A DNA stretch of 48,710 nucleotides, taken from NCBI RefSeq assembly GCF_014650955.1, contig NZ_BMVY01000047.1, positions 1 through 48,710 on the forward strand. The letters are read 5' to 3'. Shown piece after piece: positions 27,185-35,272 of the stretch. Every line of letters begins with the position of its first letter. The first letter of the stretch is position 1. This DNA comes from Streptomyces tauricus. GTDB lineage: Bacteria > Actinomycetota > Actinomycetes > Streptomycetales > Streptomycetaceae. Made by a program: the position numbers and the translations under genes. The notes beneath the pieces were generated by a model. That model ran no database searches, was not told the DNA's origin, and saw only the letters and a list, made by a program, of their open reading frames with translations.

Positions 27185-27344
27185 GCAGGTGGTTCGCGAG
27201 GTGATCGCGGCGTCGGCCCCACTACGCCGGATCTGCCGCGACGACGACATGGCAGGCATTGCCGTGTTCCTTGCCAGCCGGACAGGCGCATACCTCACGG
27301 GCGCCGTGATCCCGTCGACGGCGGCACCGCCACCACGGCGTAGG
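27185..27344 (+). pseudogene. SDR C-terminal remnant
   Basis: VVREVIAASAPLRRI, then RDDDMAGIAVFLASRTGAYL and TGAVIP match the end of SDR oxidoreductases; after a one-base shift near 27310 the frame gives PVDGGTATTA and a stop, the canonical VDGG C-terminus. The catalytic and cofactor regions are missing upstream. Inactive scrap. Confidence 0.6.
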
Positions 27345-28076
27345 CCTGGCGCGTCAACCGCCCGTGGTTGATCGGGGCGCGCTCGGCAAGCAGGTGCTCG
27401 CCCTCCCCCAGCGGAAGCCGCTTGCACCGCCGCCGAAGATCTCGCGAAGGCGGTGAAAGAGGCGTTCCCTCAGCCCCCGGACGCCGAAGTGATGTTGAGC
27501 TTCCCTGCGCCCGGCATCCAGCGCACATCTCGTTCCCCGCCCAACTGGCCGCCGCCGGGTGACGGCGGCGCCAGACCACGCGGTAGAGGACATGTGCAAG
27601 GTCAGGGTGCCGACTGCTCCCATGCGAATCGAACAACGACCGCTGTCCGATCGGTGGGAGAAGCCACCGCCCGTTGCCGCCAACTGTGCTGTCCGTCAGG
27701 CAGTCGTCACGTTGCAGCCGTCACCGTAAAGGCTTCCGACCCGGACACCATGATCACAGTGCCCGGTGCCGTCCCACGGTGAGATGCCCTCACCACGGCT
27801 CCTGCTGTTACCCGACCGGAGCACTCGCATCTCCTGCTCCAGTTGCCGTAGCAGCCAAGAGCTCCCCCGAGTCAGCGCCTCGAACCGTAGATCACGCCAC
27901 GGACGCCGTGCCCCTGCCAGATGTCAGGGTGCGACCCTCGGAGCGGGCCGGAGAGCCCCGTTGACGAGGAACCGGGTGGTGCCGTCGGCCAGGGCCCGCC
28001 GGGCGACCTCCGGACGGGGCCGGATGTTCGAGGTCACCTCGGCGGCGCCGTCGTCGTCCCGGGGCCTCCTGCCCCG
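27345..28076. other. Decayed region, no gene recognised
   Basis: Several frames of 60-140 residues overlap on both strands without recognisable domains. KAVKEAFPQPPDAEVMLS (from about 27450, plus strand) has a protein-like look but no identifiable family. I treat the region as degenerate. Confidence 0.35.
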
Positions 28077-28393
28077 CCCGCAACGGCCGTTGCGGGCGGG
28101 CTGGAAGGTGGTGAGTGTGTCGTCCGCGCCATTGATTCCGGGGTGCCGGCGGGGACCTTGGCCGCGATCCACTCCTTGTCGTCGAGCGTGATGCGCTCGA
28201 CCTCGCGGTCACGGGCCTTCGTTGCCAGTGCGGTGACGTCGTTGAATGTCACGGCCTGGCGGGCGGTGAGCGTGACCGGGCCGCCGAAAGCCCGGTCCTC
28301 GGCGAGGAAACCGGTGCGGCTTCGGCGGCAGCCGCGCGGTCGGTCCAGGAGGCTGGGCCGCCGGCCGGGGTGGTGATGGTGCCGGTCTGCTGT
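28077..28393 (-). pseudogene. NmrA/NAD(P)H-binding protein remnant
   Basis: Over shifting frames the minus strand gives GTITTPAGGPASWTDR, AAEAAPV..., then FGGPVTLTARQAVTFNDVTA, REVERITLDDKEWIAAKVPA, GTPESMA and TLTTFQPARNG. This is the C-terminal half of an atypical SDR of the NmrA/HSCARG kind (typically ...GPVTLTASEAVTFEDVA... EWVAAKVAAG...). At least two frameshifts; the Rossmann N-terminus is absent. Inactive. Confidence 0.55.
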
Positions 28394-28894
28394 TCGTGGC
28401 GCCCCGATCCGACCGTCGAGTTGGGCCGAGTTGGGCGAGCGCGACCGCCATGCGCTTGTTCCTCGACCGTCAGAAATTCCCCGATCGCCTTGGCGACTGC
28501 TCAACGGTCCGGCACGTCGGCCCCTGGCCGGGGACGTCGAGCGGCGTTGCCAGCAGCGTGGCAAGTGACCTTCAGACGGATTCGGCACTCCCAGTAGCGT
28601 GTCCGTCTTCCGCAGGAGGTGTCATGTATGCAGGTATGCCGCCCGCCCGTACGGAGGGCACTCGACTGCGAACGATGAGGGTGCAATGAGTGAACCGACA
28701 TCCGGCCGATCATCGCTCCGTCGAGACCGCCAGTCCTCCTCGGTCGGGGCTCCGCGGCCGGCCCTCGGCCAGTAGCGGGGCCGTGTCAGCGTGGTTGTAC
28801 GCGAGCGGGTCCTGGCCGCGGTCACGGCCAGGACCCGCATCCACGCGTGGTCGGCAGCTGTCCCGACTCAGCTCTCGGGAACCGGGACGAGCCG
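28394..28894. other. No gene recognised
   Basis: A 21-codon plus-strand frame at 28624-28689 has a good GCAGGAGG ribosome site, but its product (MYAGMPPARTEGTRLRTMRV) matches nothing known. Otherwise nothing supportable. Confidence 0.3.
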
Positions 28895-29377
28895 TCAGGT
28901 CAAGGGGTTGGTGCACCCCGACGTCCAGAGGTGGGAGCTGATCGCGTTGTTCGCGTTCGTCGATGTATTCCCCAGTTTGAGGACGTTGTCCCGTAGGTCG
29001 TCGACGTACAGCTCGCCCCAGGCAAGGCACCCCCGCACGCCCTCGTGGCTCGCGTCCGCGTAGAACATGACGTTGCTGACGCCGCCGGCGTACGTTCCGG
29101 TGTTCAGCAGGGAAGTGGCCTTGTCGTTGGCCGGCTTCCGGAACGGGCCCGCGGCGTCGTTCCAGTTGCCGTCGTCACCCTGGGCCGCGCCAAGTTGCTC
29201 GTAGCAGTCCACCGCGTCGTACGCCCGCACGTAGCCGTCGTTCTGATGCGACCGGTACAGACTGGCACAGTTGGGTCCTGCGACACGGTCGGGAGCGGCC
29301 TGTGCGGGGCTCGTGAACAGAGTGCCCGCCGTCACGGTCACAGCTGCCACCGCCAGGGCGGTTCGGATCTTGCGCAT
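28895..29377 (-). CDS. Secreted hypothetical protein
   Basis: 160 aa, GGAGGAGG ribosome site before ATG 29377. A classical signal peptide (MRKIRTALAVAAVTVTAG...) ends at AQA (residue 27). The mature part is about 130 residues with four Cys, rich in Asn, Asp, Gly and Tyr (HQNDGYVRAYDAVDCYEQL, CLAWGELYVDDLRDNVLKLG, NNAISSHLW). The small size, Cys and the SVxNxx-like ending resemble Streptomyces secreted peptidase-inhibitor-like (I36/crystallin-type) proteins, but the match is not firm. It follows the lipoprotein gene by 57 nt and is probably in one operon. Confidence 0.8.
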   Translation of the reverse strand: MRKIRTALAVAAVTVTAGTLFTSPAQAAPDRVAGPNCASLYRSHQNDGYVRAYDAVDCYEQLGAAQGDDGNWNDAAGPFRKPANDKATSLLNTGTYAGGVSNVMFYADASHEGVRGCLAWGELYVDDLRDNVLKLGNTSTNANNAISSHLWTSGCTNPLT

Positions 29378-29434
29378 GTGCCTCCTCCGGTTTCCTGTTT
29401 TTCATCCTCGGCCGATCGGCCAGGTGCAGGTGGA

Positions 29435-30364
29435 TCAGTCGTGGGCGCCGATACGGTCCGCCCGCCGCAGGGCGGCCAGCTTCGTCCGGTTCCTGGTGGC
29501 GATCTCGTCGGCATATCGCGCGCGCACGGGATCGCCGTACTCGCGGTCCAGTCGGGAAAAGATGTCGCGCAGCGAGGTGCGCCGGGCGCAGGTGGCATCC
29601 GCGACGGCAATGTCCGTCTCGATGGCCTGCGCCTGCGAGGCGCCGAAGCCCGCGGTCCGCTTGCGCACGTCGGCACGGGCGGCGTCCGAGTCGGCGTAGT
29701 CGCGGCCTGTCAGGTCGCGCATGCACCGGGACCACGCCTTCAAGGTGCCCGTGAAGCGCGGGTCACGCATGACCTTGGGGACATACACCCCGGTGAGGTC
29801 TGTGGCGATCTTGTCGGCCTGGAAGAACGCCTCCACGTCGCCGTACAACTCGCTGCGGGCGAAGCGCATGCAGCCGCCACCCGGGCTGCGAACCGTTCCT
29901 CCGGAGGGCAGCCGAGCCGAGAGCATCGGTGTGTCTCGACCGCCCTGAAGAGCGGTGGTGTAGCGATCGCGCTCCGCCGGCGTCAGGCCCTTCTGATACG
30001 AGAGGTTCCTGTCGCGCTTCTTCGCCTTGAAGAACGCCTGCCGCAGTCGCTCGCCGTAGCCATGCTCGCGCGACCACTCCACGTCGTCCTGGACTAAGCG
30101 GTAGGTGAAAGCGCGGAACGTGTCGGCGTCCACCCGTGGAAACACCCAGTAGCGAAAGCCCTCCTGGACCATGCATCGTTGGACCAGACGCTGTTCGGCC
30201 TGGTCGACCCGGCCCTGCTCAGCTGGACTGAGTTCACGGGCCGGACTCGCGGTCACCGCCGGCGCCGTCGGTCGCGCCGGATTCGACGTACAGCCGGTCA
30301 GCACGGTGAGGGCGGATATCACCGTGGCGATGGTCATGATGGCGCTCTGTCGCCCCCGTGGCAC
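29435..30364 (-). CDS. Putative lipoprotein
   Basis: 309 aa from GTG 30364. The signal sequence PRGRQSAIMTIATVISA... ends in the lipobox LTGC, with Cys24 as lipidation site. The mature protein is helical and charged (LSPAEQGRVDQAEQRLVQRC, MVQEGFRYWVFPRVDADTF, KAWSRCMRDLTGRDYADSD) with paired Cys residues that may form disulfides. No catalytic motif recognised. It likely sits on the outer face of the membrane, co-transcribed with the secreted protein at 28895. Streptomyces genomes hold many such uncharacterised lipoproteins. Confidence 0.82.
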   Translation of the reverse strand: MPRGRQSAIMTIATVISALTVLTGCTSNPARPTAPAVTASPARELSPAEQGRVDQAEQRLVQRCMVQEGFRYWVFPRVDADTFRAFTYRLVQDDVEWSREHGYGERLRQAFFKAKKRDRNLSYQKGLTPAERDRYTTALQGGRDTPMLSARLPSGGTVRSPGGGCMRFARSELYGDVEAFFQADKIATDLTGVYVPKVMRDPRFTGTLKAWSRCMRDLTGRDYADSDAARADVRKRTAGFGASQAQAIETDIAVADATCARRTSLRDIFSRLDREYGDPVRARYADEIATRNRTKLAALRRADRIGAHD

Positions 30365-30857
30365 GCTGTTTCATTCCCTCCGCTGTGACTGGACGTGACG
30401 AGGGCTGGTTCCCCCGGTTCCACAGAAGAGGATGCGCGCCATGGTTCGCCCTGTCGTTATGGGTGAGCGCACAGGCCTTTAGTCTGTGCGCACTGTCGCG
30501 CGCCGCGGCCGAAACTGGCTCGGAGAGAGATCGTGGGCGATGCGGAACGAGCAGGTGGCGGCGGTCAGCACAAACGAAGGGCGCCCTCGGCACCTAGGGG
30601 TCCCGGGGGCGCCAGCGCCGCCGTTCCATGCCTGCCCCGCCACGTGCTGCACGTCCATCACGACGTGCTTACGTGCAGGAATCGATGGGATCAGCACCGG
30701 AAGCCGTTCACATGGATGGCACCCCGTGCGTATGCCGATCCCGTGGGCTTCGACGGCTTGGACGAAGCCGACCCCGGCGCCGGCCCCGAAGCCGTGGAGG
30801 CCGGGGAGGACGATCGGGGTCAGGCGGGTTAACGTCAGTGTCCGCCGTGGCGGCAGG
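30365..30857. other. Intergenic region, only doubtful frames
   Basis: A 147-codon minus frame (30479-30922) overlaps the 3' end of the LRR gene and gives no recognisable domain; plus-strand frames here are equally featureless. I see no promoter or terminator that I would defend. Confidence 0.3.
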
Positions 30858-31820
30858 TCACTCCCCCACCGCCACATACCGGTTCGTGGCCTGCTCCCGT
30901 TCTTCGAGGTCGACCCTGACACCGGACGGCTCCAGGGCCTCGCGCAAGCGCTGCATCATCGGTTCCGAGAGGAAGTGGTGGCGCAGGTCCAGTTCTTCGA
31001 GGTGGGTGAGGGGCTGGCCGCTGAGGAGGGCCTCGGCGCCGGTGTCGCTCAGGGTGCCCAGGCCGAGGTGCAGGGAGGTGAGCCGGGCCACGACGGGGGC
31101 GCCGGCCAGGGCGGCGGCGATCTCGTCCTGCATCTCGCTGTTGCGCAGCCCGAGATGGCGCAGCGCCGGCAGGCGGTCGCCGTCGAGGATGGGGGCGAGG
31201 TCCGCCAGAGTGGTGGTGCAGCCGTAGTAGTCCGTGCCCAGCCACAGATCCAGGCGGCGCAGGGCGGGCAGATCGCTGGCGGCCACCGCGCGGGTCACCT
31301 CTCCGGGCAGACCACCGTTCTCCAGGCGCAGGACGCGCAGGTGCTCGTGGCGCAGGGGTGTCAGCCGCAGCCCCGGGCCGTCGTCGAAGCCGCCGCCGGA
31401 GCCGCGTACACCAAGTTCCTGAAGACGGGGATAGGCGGCCAGGATCGGGGTCACGTCGCCCTGCACGATCCAGGACAGCTCAGCCTCCTCGGCGGAGACG
31501 TCGGCGAGGTAGAGGGCTTCGAGTCCGGTGAGACGGCCGGCGGCGGCCACGAGACGGTCGGCCGTCTCGGCGGGGTCGTCCCCGTCGTCCTCGGAACCGT
31601 AGGCGCCTGAACCCAGTACCACGGCGCGTACCTGTGAAAGGTCGACGGTGTCGAGGAAGCGGTTCCAGCAGGTCTCGAAGGACTCTCCGTCCGTGAGGAG
31701 CTGGTAGCGGGAGAGCTTCCAGGCGACCTCGCCCGCCGGAGGCAGTGGCCCGCCCTCCTCTCCCTCGACCGGGAAGTCGTAGACGGGCAGACCGTGCAGG
31801 GTTGTCAGATTGTCGATCAT
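30858..31820 (-). CDS. STM4015-family leucine-rich-repeat protein
   Basis: 320 aa. I chose ATG 31820 (MIDNLTTLHGLPVYDFP), since STM4015 proteins start this way; an upstream ATG at 31841 adds seven unlikely residues. WIVQGDVTPILAAYPRLQEL, then RGSGGGFDDGP and repeated L-x-x-L-x-L units (LPALRRLDLWLGTDYYG, LPALRHLGLRNSEMQDEI, LTSLHLGLGTLSDTGAEALL) form the LRR array. In many bacteria this gene accompanies STM4011-STM4014 (radical SAM and partners); none of them is here, so it is an orphan. LRR proteins mediate protein contacts; the partner is unknown. Confidence 0.9.
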   Translation of the reverse strand: MIDNLTTLHGLPVYDFPVEGEEGGPLPPAGEVAWKLSRYQLLTDGESFETCWNRFLDTVDLSQVRAVVLGSGAYGSEDDGDDPAETADRLVAAAGRLTGLEALYLADVSAEEAELSWIVQGDVTPILAAYPRLQELGVRGSGGGFDDGPGLRLTPLRHEHLRVLRLENGGLPGEVTRAVAASDLPALRRLDLWLGTDYYGCTTTLADLAPILDGDRLPALRHLGLRNSEMQDEIAAALAGAPVVARLTSLHLGLGTLSDTGAEALLSGQPLTHLEELDLRHHFLSEPMMQRLREALEPSGVRVDLEEREQATNRYVAVGE

Positions 31821-31877
31821 CACGGCGCAAGCCTTCCACATGCGAACTGCGTTAGGTGCGGCGGGACTTGAGAAGCG

Positions 31878-32290
31878 TCAGCCCCGTCGTACAGGTGCCG
31901 TCACGGCCTCAGTACGACCTTGCCCGGCGACCCGGGCCGCCTCCGGGCGCGTCTCCTCGCCCACCACCCGTCCGGCACGCCCTATCGAGATGCTGTTCAG
32001 TGACGTCAACTGGCCCGAGACATGGAGGGGTTCGGCGTACGTCACCGGGACGACCGGCGCGATACCGATGACACTCGTCGAGGCCGCGAGGTAGGCGGCC
32101 CGCTCCACCACGCCCGATACGGCCGACCGCATCGGGCGTGGCGCCGGGCGGGAGTGTGCTGTCCTCCAGGGAGACCAAGGTGAACCCGGCGTTCTCGGCG
32201 GCACGGGCGACGCGGGAGACCCGGCGTGGTGTCAGCAGGTGATCGGGTGCATGGGCGGCGCGGCGCCAGGCAGCGGGATGCGCGCCATCT
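31878..32290 (-). pseudogene. Luciferase-like oxidoreductase, N-terminal remnant
   Basis: The segments MARIPLPGAAPPMHPIT, LTPRRVSRVARAAENAGFTL, VSLEDSTLPPGATPDA, then after a frameshift ERAAYLAASTSVIGIAPVVP and VTYAEPLHVSGQLTSLNSIS match the first third of an LLM-class flavin oxidoreductase (AExxGFxxVxLxD strand, then the RI-x-x-AP-V-x strand). At least two frameshifts, and the rest of the barrel is missing. Inactive. Confidence 0.6.
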
Positions 32291-32375
32291 GGAGTGGGAG
32301 CTTTTCCTGCCCGAACAGTGAGCGGATGACGCCCGCCGGCGACGGGCTGCCGGAGTTCCCGATCATGTCGGGCAT

Positions 32376-32645
32376 GTGCCCAAATCCCGTTTAGCGTTGG
32401 GGCTGTTGGACCGGCTGGCCGGCTGGCTGCCGTCGGTGCCGGTGATCGTGGCAGATGCCGGCTACGGCCACAGTGTCTTCTTCCGCCTGGCACTGGAGGA
32501 CCGCGGCTGGTCCTATGCGGTGGCCGTTGACCCCAAAGAGACCGTCCAGCCGGAGGCGGCCGAGCCGTATCGGATGCCCTACGGCGGGCTGGGGCCACCT
32601 ACCCGACCCTGCTACCGCGAACCTGCCCGGGTGGCGTTTCGAGCG
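32376..32645 (+). pseudogene. IS701-family transposase internal fragment
   Basis: SRLALGLLDRLAGWLPSVPV, IVADAGYGHSVFFRLALEDR, GWSYAVAVDPKETVQPEAAE and PYGGLGPPTRPCYREPARV correspond to the catalytic middle of IS701 transposases (VADAGYG carries a catalytic Asp). It has neither the N-terminal nor the C-terminal part. The same frame runs on without a stop into an MmyB-like ligand domain. Confidence 0.75.
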
Positions 32646-32681
32646 CCGTGGCCGGGACCTGGACGTTGGTCGGCCGCCCGC

Positions 32682-32966
32682 TACCCCGACGACCGCGAGG
32701 TAGCCACGCTGGTGGGGGACCTCCTCGCCGGCAGCGCGGAGTTCGCCCGGCGGTGGGCCGCGCACGACGTGCGCCCCGAGCCCACCCTGCTCAAGACCGT
32801 CAACCACCCGCTGATCGGCCCCATCACCCTCAACTGCACCTTCCTCGACATCGCCGGCCGGGACCAGCAGATCGTCCTCTTCACGGTCGAGCCCGGCTCT
32901 CCCGCACAGGAGTCGCTGCGGCTGCTGTCGGTCATCGGAACACAGCGCATGAATGTATCCGGCTGA
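32682..32966 (+). pseudogene. MmyB-like regulator C-terminal ligand-domain fragment
   Basis: DREVATLVGDLLAGSAEFAR, RWAAHDVRPEPTLLKTVNHP, LIGPITLNCTFLDIAGRDQQ and VLFTVEPGSPAQESLRLLSV give about the last 90 residues of an MmyB-like ligand-binding domain: the RWxxHDV helix and the HPxxGxLxL...VxxTVEPGSP end. The DNA-binding domain is absent. It is fused in frame to an IS701 fragment. Bases 32967-33156 hold no gene. Confidence 0.7.
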
Positions 32967-33156
32967 GCAGCCCTCGCAGAATGATCTTCGTGTGCCATGG
33001 CGGACGGGCAGGTGACCTCGTTCTTGAGCGCCTGGCACTCGGTGGGGGTTTTCAGTCCGGCCTCTGATCCGAGCGGTGCCGACGGGGTGCGCAACGCACG
33101 AGGGTACCGTGCCGTTGGAGGAGAGGTTCAAAGTCTCAACCTCAGGCACAGGAGCC

Positions 33157-33450
33157 TCGTTGGCTCCCTACCCTGCCGCACTCGACCTGCCGCACGCCCT
33201 GATCGAGCGGGTCACGAGGCTCATCGTCACCCGCGAGGGTGGCCGCGGTTGCAAACTCCCGCCGCACCAGCGTGCGCTGTTCGCCCTGGTATACCTGCGT
33301 CGGCATGACACCCTCGCGAAAATCGCGGCCGACTTCGGTATCTCTACCGCCCCCGCCTATACGGCCGCCGCCATCAATCGGCTCGCCGGCCGCGCGCCTG
33401 GCCTTCTGCGTGCCCTACGCGAAGCCGACCCCGACTGCGACTGCGTGGGT
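33157..33450 (+). pseudogene. IS5-family transposase N-terminal fragment (HTH_Tnp4 type)
   Basis: APYPAALDLPHALIERVTRL, GCKLPPHQRALFALVYLRRH, DTLAKIAADFGISTAPAYTA and PGLLRALREADPD are the N-terminal HTH region of IS5-type transposases with a Tnp4 domain. Similarity stops at about 33450, where a different gene (minus strand, from 33504) ends. No catalytic part. It resembles, but is not the same copy as, the remnant at 23665. Confidence 0.75.
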
Positions 33451-33503
33451 GCTCGGAGCCGGGCCCCGCTGCGACTGCGCGGGACCCGGCCAGGCGGTGA
33501 CGC

Positions 33504-33977
33504 TCAGTTGGGCAGCCGTACAGTCTCGCCGGTGGATACCGGGACGGACATGGATGCGGGCGTGGAGACGGACACGGGAACGGGCTCTCCCTCAGAACGA
33601 GCGGCGGAAGGAGAGATGGGCAGAACTCCCTCCGTCACGTCCGGCACCGCTACGCGCCCACGCCTATGCGCCCGGCCTCGGCCTCGTCCGGCGAGCCGAC
33701 ACCCCAGGCAGTCGGGGTGGCCCGCACGGGCGGCACGGTCCCGTACCCGCCAGCTCCGCTCAGCCGGCGGCCGTATCCCCGACGGCTTGCCCCAGCCCGC
33801 GAGATGCAGCCCCCAGGTCACCAGCACGCCGAGCCCCGTGATTCCGACCCCCGACCACAGCGCGGGGCCGGACCCGAGGCACATCCCTGCTCCGGCCGTC
33901 GACAGCCCCAGAACGGCCACCGCGCACCCCGTCCAACCCGCCAGGGTGTGGCCCTCTTCGTAGTGATGCCCGCTCAC
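33504..33977 (-). CDS. Small membrane protein (HGxxPAAW-like), hypothetical
   Basis: 157 aa from GTG 33977 with GGAGG 7-8 nt upstream. EEGHTLAGWTGCAVAVLGLS starts with an HTxAGW motif and enters a first membrane helix; LWSGVGITGLGVLVTWGLHL is the second. GWGKPSGIRPPAERSWRVRD and GHPDCLGCRLAGRGRGRAHR form a basic cytosolic tail with a CxxC. The motif and topology resemble Streptomyces HGxxPAAW-type membrane proteins; function unknown. Divergent from the MarR gene across 79 bp with two operator copies, so probably repressed by it. Confidence 0.75.
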   Translation of the reverse strand: MSGHHYEEGHTLAGWTGCAVAVLGLSTAGAGMCLGSGPALWSGVGITGLGVLVTWGLHLAGWGKPSGIRPPAERSWRVRDRAARAGHPDCLGCRLAGRGRGRAHRRGRVAVPDVTEGVLPISPSAARSEGEPVPVSVSTPASMSVPVSTGETVRLPN

Positions 33978-34011
33978 GTGCCTACCTCCGGCCGACTGAC
34001 CTATAGAATCG

Positions 34012-34046
34012 CTTAGCCGCTAAGGCAATTTATCTTACACGCTAAG
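34012..34046. promoter_or_regulatory. Two tandem operator copies for the MarR regulator
   Basis: CTTAGCCGCTAAG (34012-34024) is a perfect 6-bp dyad around one base; CTTACACGCTAAG (34034-34046) keeps 11 of its 13 bases. Centres are 22 bp apart, two helical turns, so two dimers would bind the same face. TATAGAAT at 34002-34009 may be a -10 element overlapping the first copy. Both copies lie between the divergent starts at 33977 and 34057. Confidence 0.82.
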
Positions 34047-34056
34047 GGATTTCCAG

Positions 34057-34584
34057 ATGTCGGACGGCGGGAACACGAACGACCAGGGGGCGGAGGACGG
34101 GACGGAGGACGCTCCACGCCCTGGGGCCACACTGCCGGAGGCTCTGTCTGCGATGGACCGCCTCATCGCCACCAGCATGATCGCCCAGCAGGAGATGGCA
34201 CAGCGTCTGGGCCTGAACGTCTCCGACCTGACCTGCTTCGGCTACGTCCTGGAGGCCGGCGAGAACCACCCCACGGCCGGCGACCTGGCCCACCGCCTGC
34301 ACGTCACCACGGGAGCGGTGACCGGCATCGTCAACCGCCTCGAACGGGCGGGCTACGTGACCCGCCTTCCGGACCAGGCCGACCGCCGCCGCGTGCGCAT
34401 CGCGGCCCAGCCCGCAGCGGTCGCCCGCGTCACCGCCCTCTACGGCCCCTATTACGCCCGCTTGGGCGAGCAGTTCGCCGACTACTCCCCCGCCGAGATC
34501 GCCGTCCTCAATGACTGGTTCACCACGACGACCCGGCTGATGACCACCTACCTCGACGAACTCCGCGAAGGCGCGGCCCCCTGA
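34057..34584 (+). CDS. MarR-family transcriptional regulator
   Basis: 175 aa from ATG 34057, with AAGGGA about 8 nt upstream. The winged helix is clear: LTCFGYVLEAGENHPTAGDL, AHRLHVTTGAVTGIVNRLER (recognition helix) and AGYVTRLPDQADRRRVRIA (the DxRxxR wing). A flexible, acidic 30-residue N-terminal extension precedes it, and flanking helices give the dimer interface. It should bind the two dyads at 34012-34046 and control itself and the divergent membrane protein. Ligand unknown. Confidence 0.92.
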   Translation: MSDGGNTNDQGAEDGTEDAPRPGATLPEALSAMDRLIATSMIAQQEMAQRLGLNVSDLTCFGYVLEAGENHPTAGDLAHRLHVTTGAVTGIVNRLERAGYVTRLPDQADRRRVRIAAQPAAVARVTALYGPYYARLGEQFADYSPAEIAVLNDWFTTTTRLMTTYLDELREGAAP

Positions 34585-34604
34585 GCCACCCCCGGCCGCA
34601 CGAA

Positions 34605-35012
34605 TTAAGGGACAGTGGGGCCGACGTTACGACCGGCATAGCCACGGATGCCGAGCCACAGGCCCTGCACACAGCAGCCCGGAACCACGCCCCGCATGGG
34701 TAGCTGCGCAACGGGCACGTGCCGGGCCGGCACGGTGACATGCGGGGGAAGTAGCGAGCGGACACCGGCGGAGGTCAGTGCGCCGGCCAAGGCCGCGCGG
34801 GCGCTCTCCTCCGCATTCGGGATCGCCTCTCTGCGCACGTCGGCGGTCCCCGCCGTGTTCGTCACCCGCGCGGTCGGAGCGGGCGCATTTGGCGCGAGGT
34901 TGCACCGACGGCCCAATGCCGCGAACGGACGAGCGCGTCCGACACGATCACCGTCTCCTCGACCGCGGGCCGATGGAGCCCCACGGTCGCCCCGTTTGAC
35001 GTGCAACCGCAC
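34605..35012 (-). CDS. Hypothetical protein, doubtful
   Basis: 135 codons without recognised domain: TADVRREAIPNAEESARAAL then AGALTSAGVRSLLPPHVTVP looks protein-like, but the first 40 residues are basic and low-complexity. A plus-strand frame of similar length overlaps it, so one of them is a shadow or both are chance. It lies tail-to-tail with the MarR gene. Otherwise the interval 34585-35134 holds nothing I can support. Confidence 0.25.
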   Translation of the reverse strand: MRLHVKRGDRGAPSARGRGDGDRVGRARPFAALGRRCNLAPNAPAPTARVTNTAGTADVRREAIPNAEESARAALAGALTSAGVRSLLPPHVTVPARHVPVAQLPMRGVVPGCCVQGLWLGIRGYAGRNVGPTVP

Positions 35013-35134
35013 CCGCCCGGTCGCACCCTCGGTCGCCTGCCCAAGTCGTCTACCCCTGCAGCCTCCCTGCCCTCCGGCGCACCTCTGATCTTCTCGTTCA
35101 CACCTCGGTAGACACCACGGTGGATCAGGGCTAG

Positions 35135-35161
35135 CTTAAAGCGACGCTCAGTATCTTTAAG
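35135..35161. promoter_or_regulatory. Inverted repeat upstream of hydrolase operon
   Basis: CTTAAAG (35135-35141) and CTTTAAG (35155-35161) are exact inverted copies with 13 bases between them; the second overlaps the AAGGAGG ribosome site. It could be an operator for an unlinked repressor or a stem that hides the ribosome site. No regulator gene is adjacent. Confidence 0.5.
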
Positions 35162-35173
35162 GAGGTGAGCGTT

Positions 35174-35272
35174 TTGGAGTCCACCTATCAGCGCGCCCTG
35201 GGCAACACCATGGTGTCCGAGAACGGCTGGGTGCCCGTCTGGTCCATGACGAACTCCGGGGGATCCCAGTGA
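35174..35272 (+). CDS. Short ORF (32 aa) translationally coupled to hydrolase
   Basis: From TTG 35174 (ribosome site AAGGAGG at 35159-35165) the frame gives ESTYQRALGNTMVSENGWVP and VWSMTNSGGSQ. GTG 35165 is too close to the ribosome site. The TGA overlaps the GTG of the hydrolase (GTGA). It could be a leader that sets hydrolase translation, or the surviving end of a deleted gene. No family recognised. Confidence 0.45.
   Translation: MESTYQRALGNTMVSENGWVPVWSMTNSGGSQ

Noticed and set aside
30479..30922. 147-codon minus-strand frame between the LRR and lipoprotein genes
   Set aside because: No domain, overlaps the LRR gene end and has competing frames; treated as chance.
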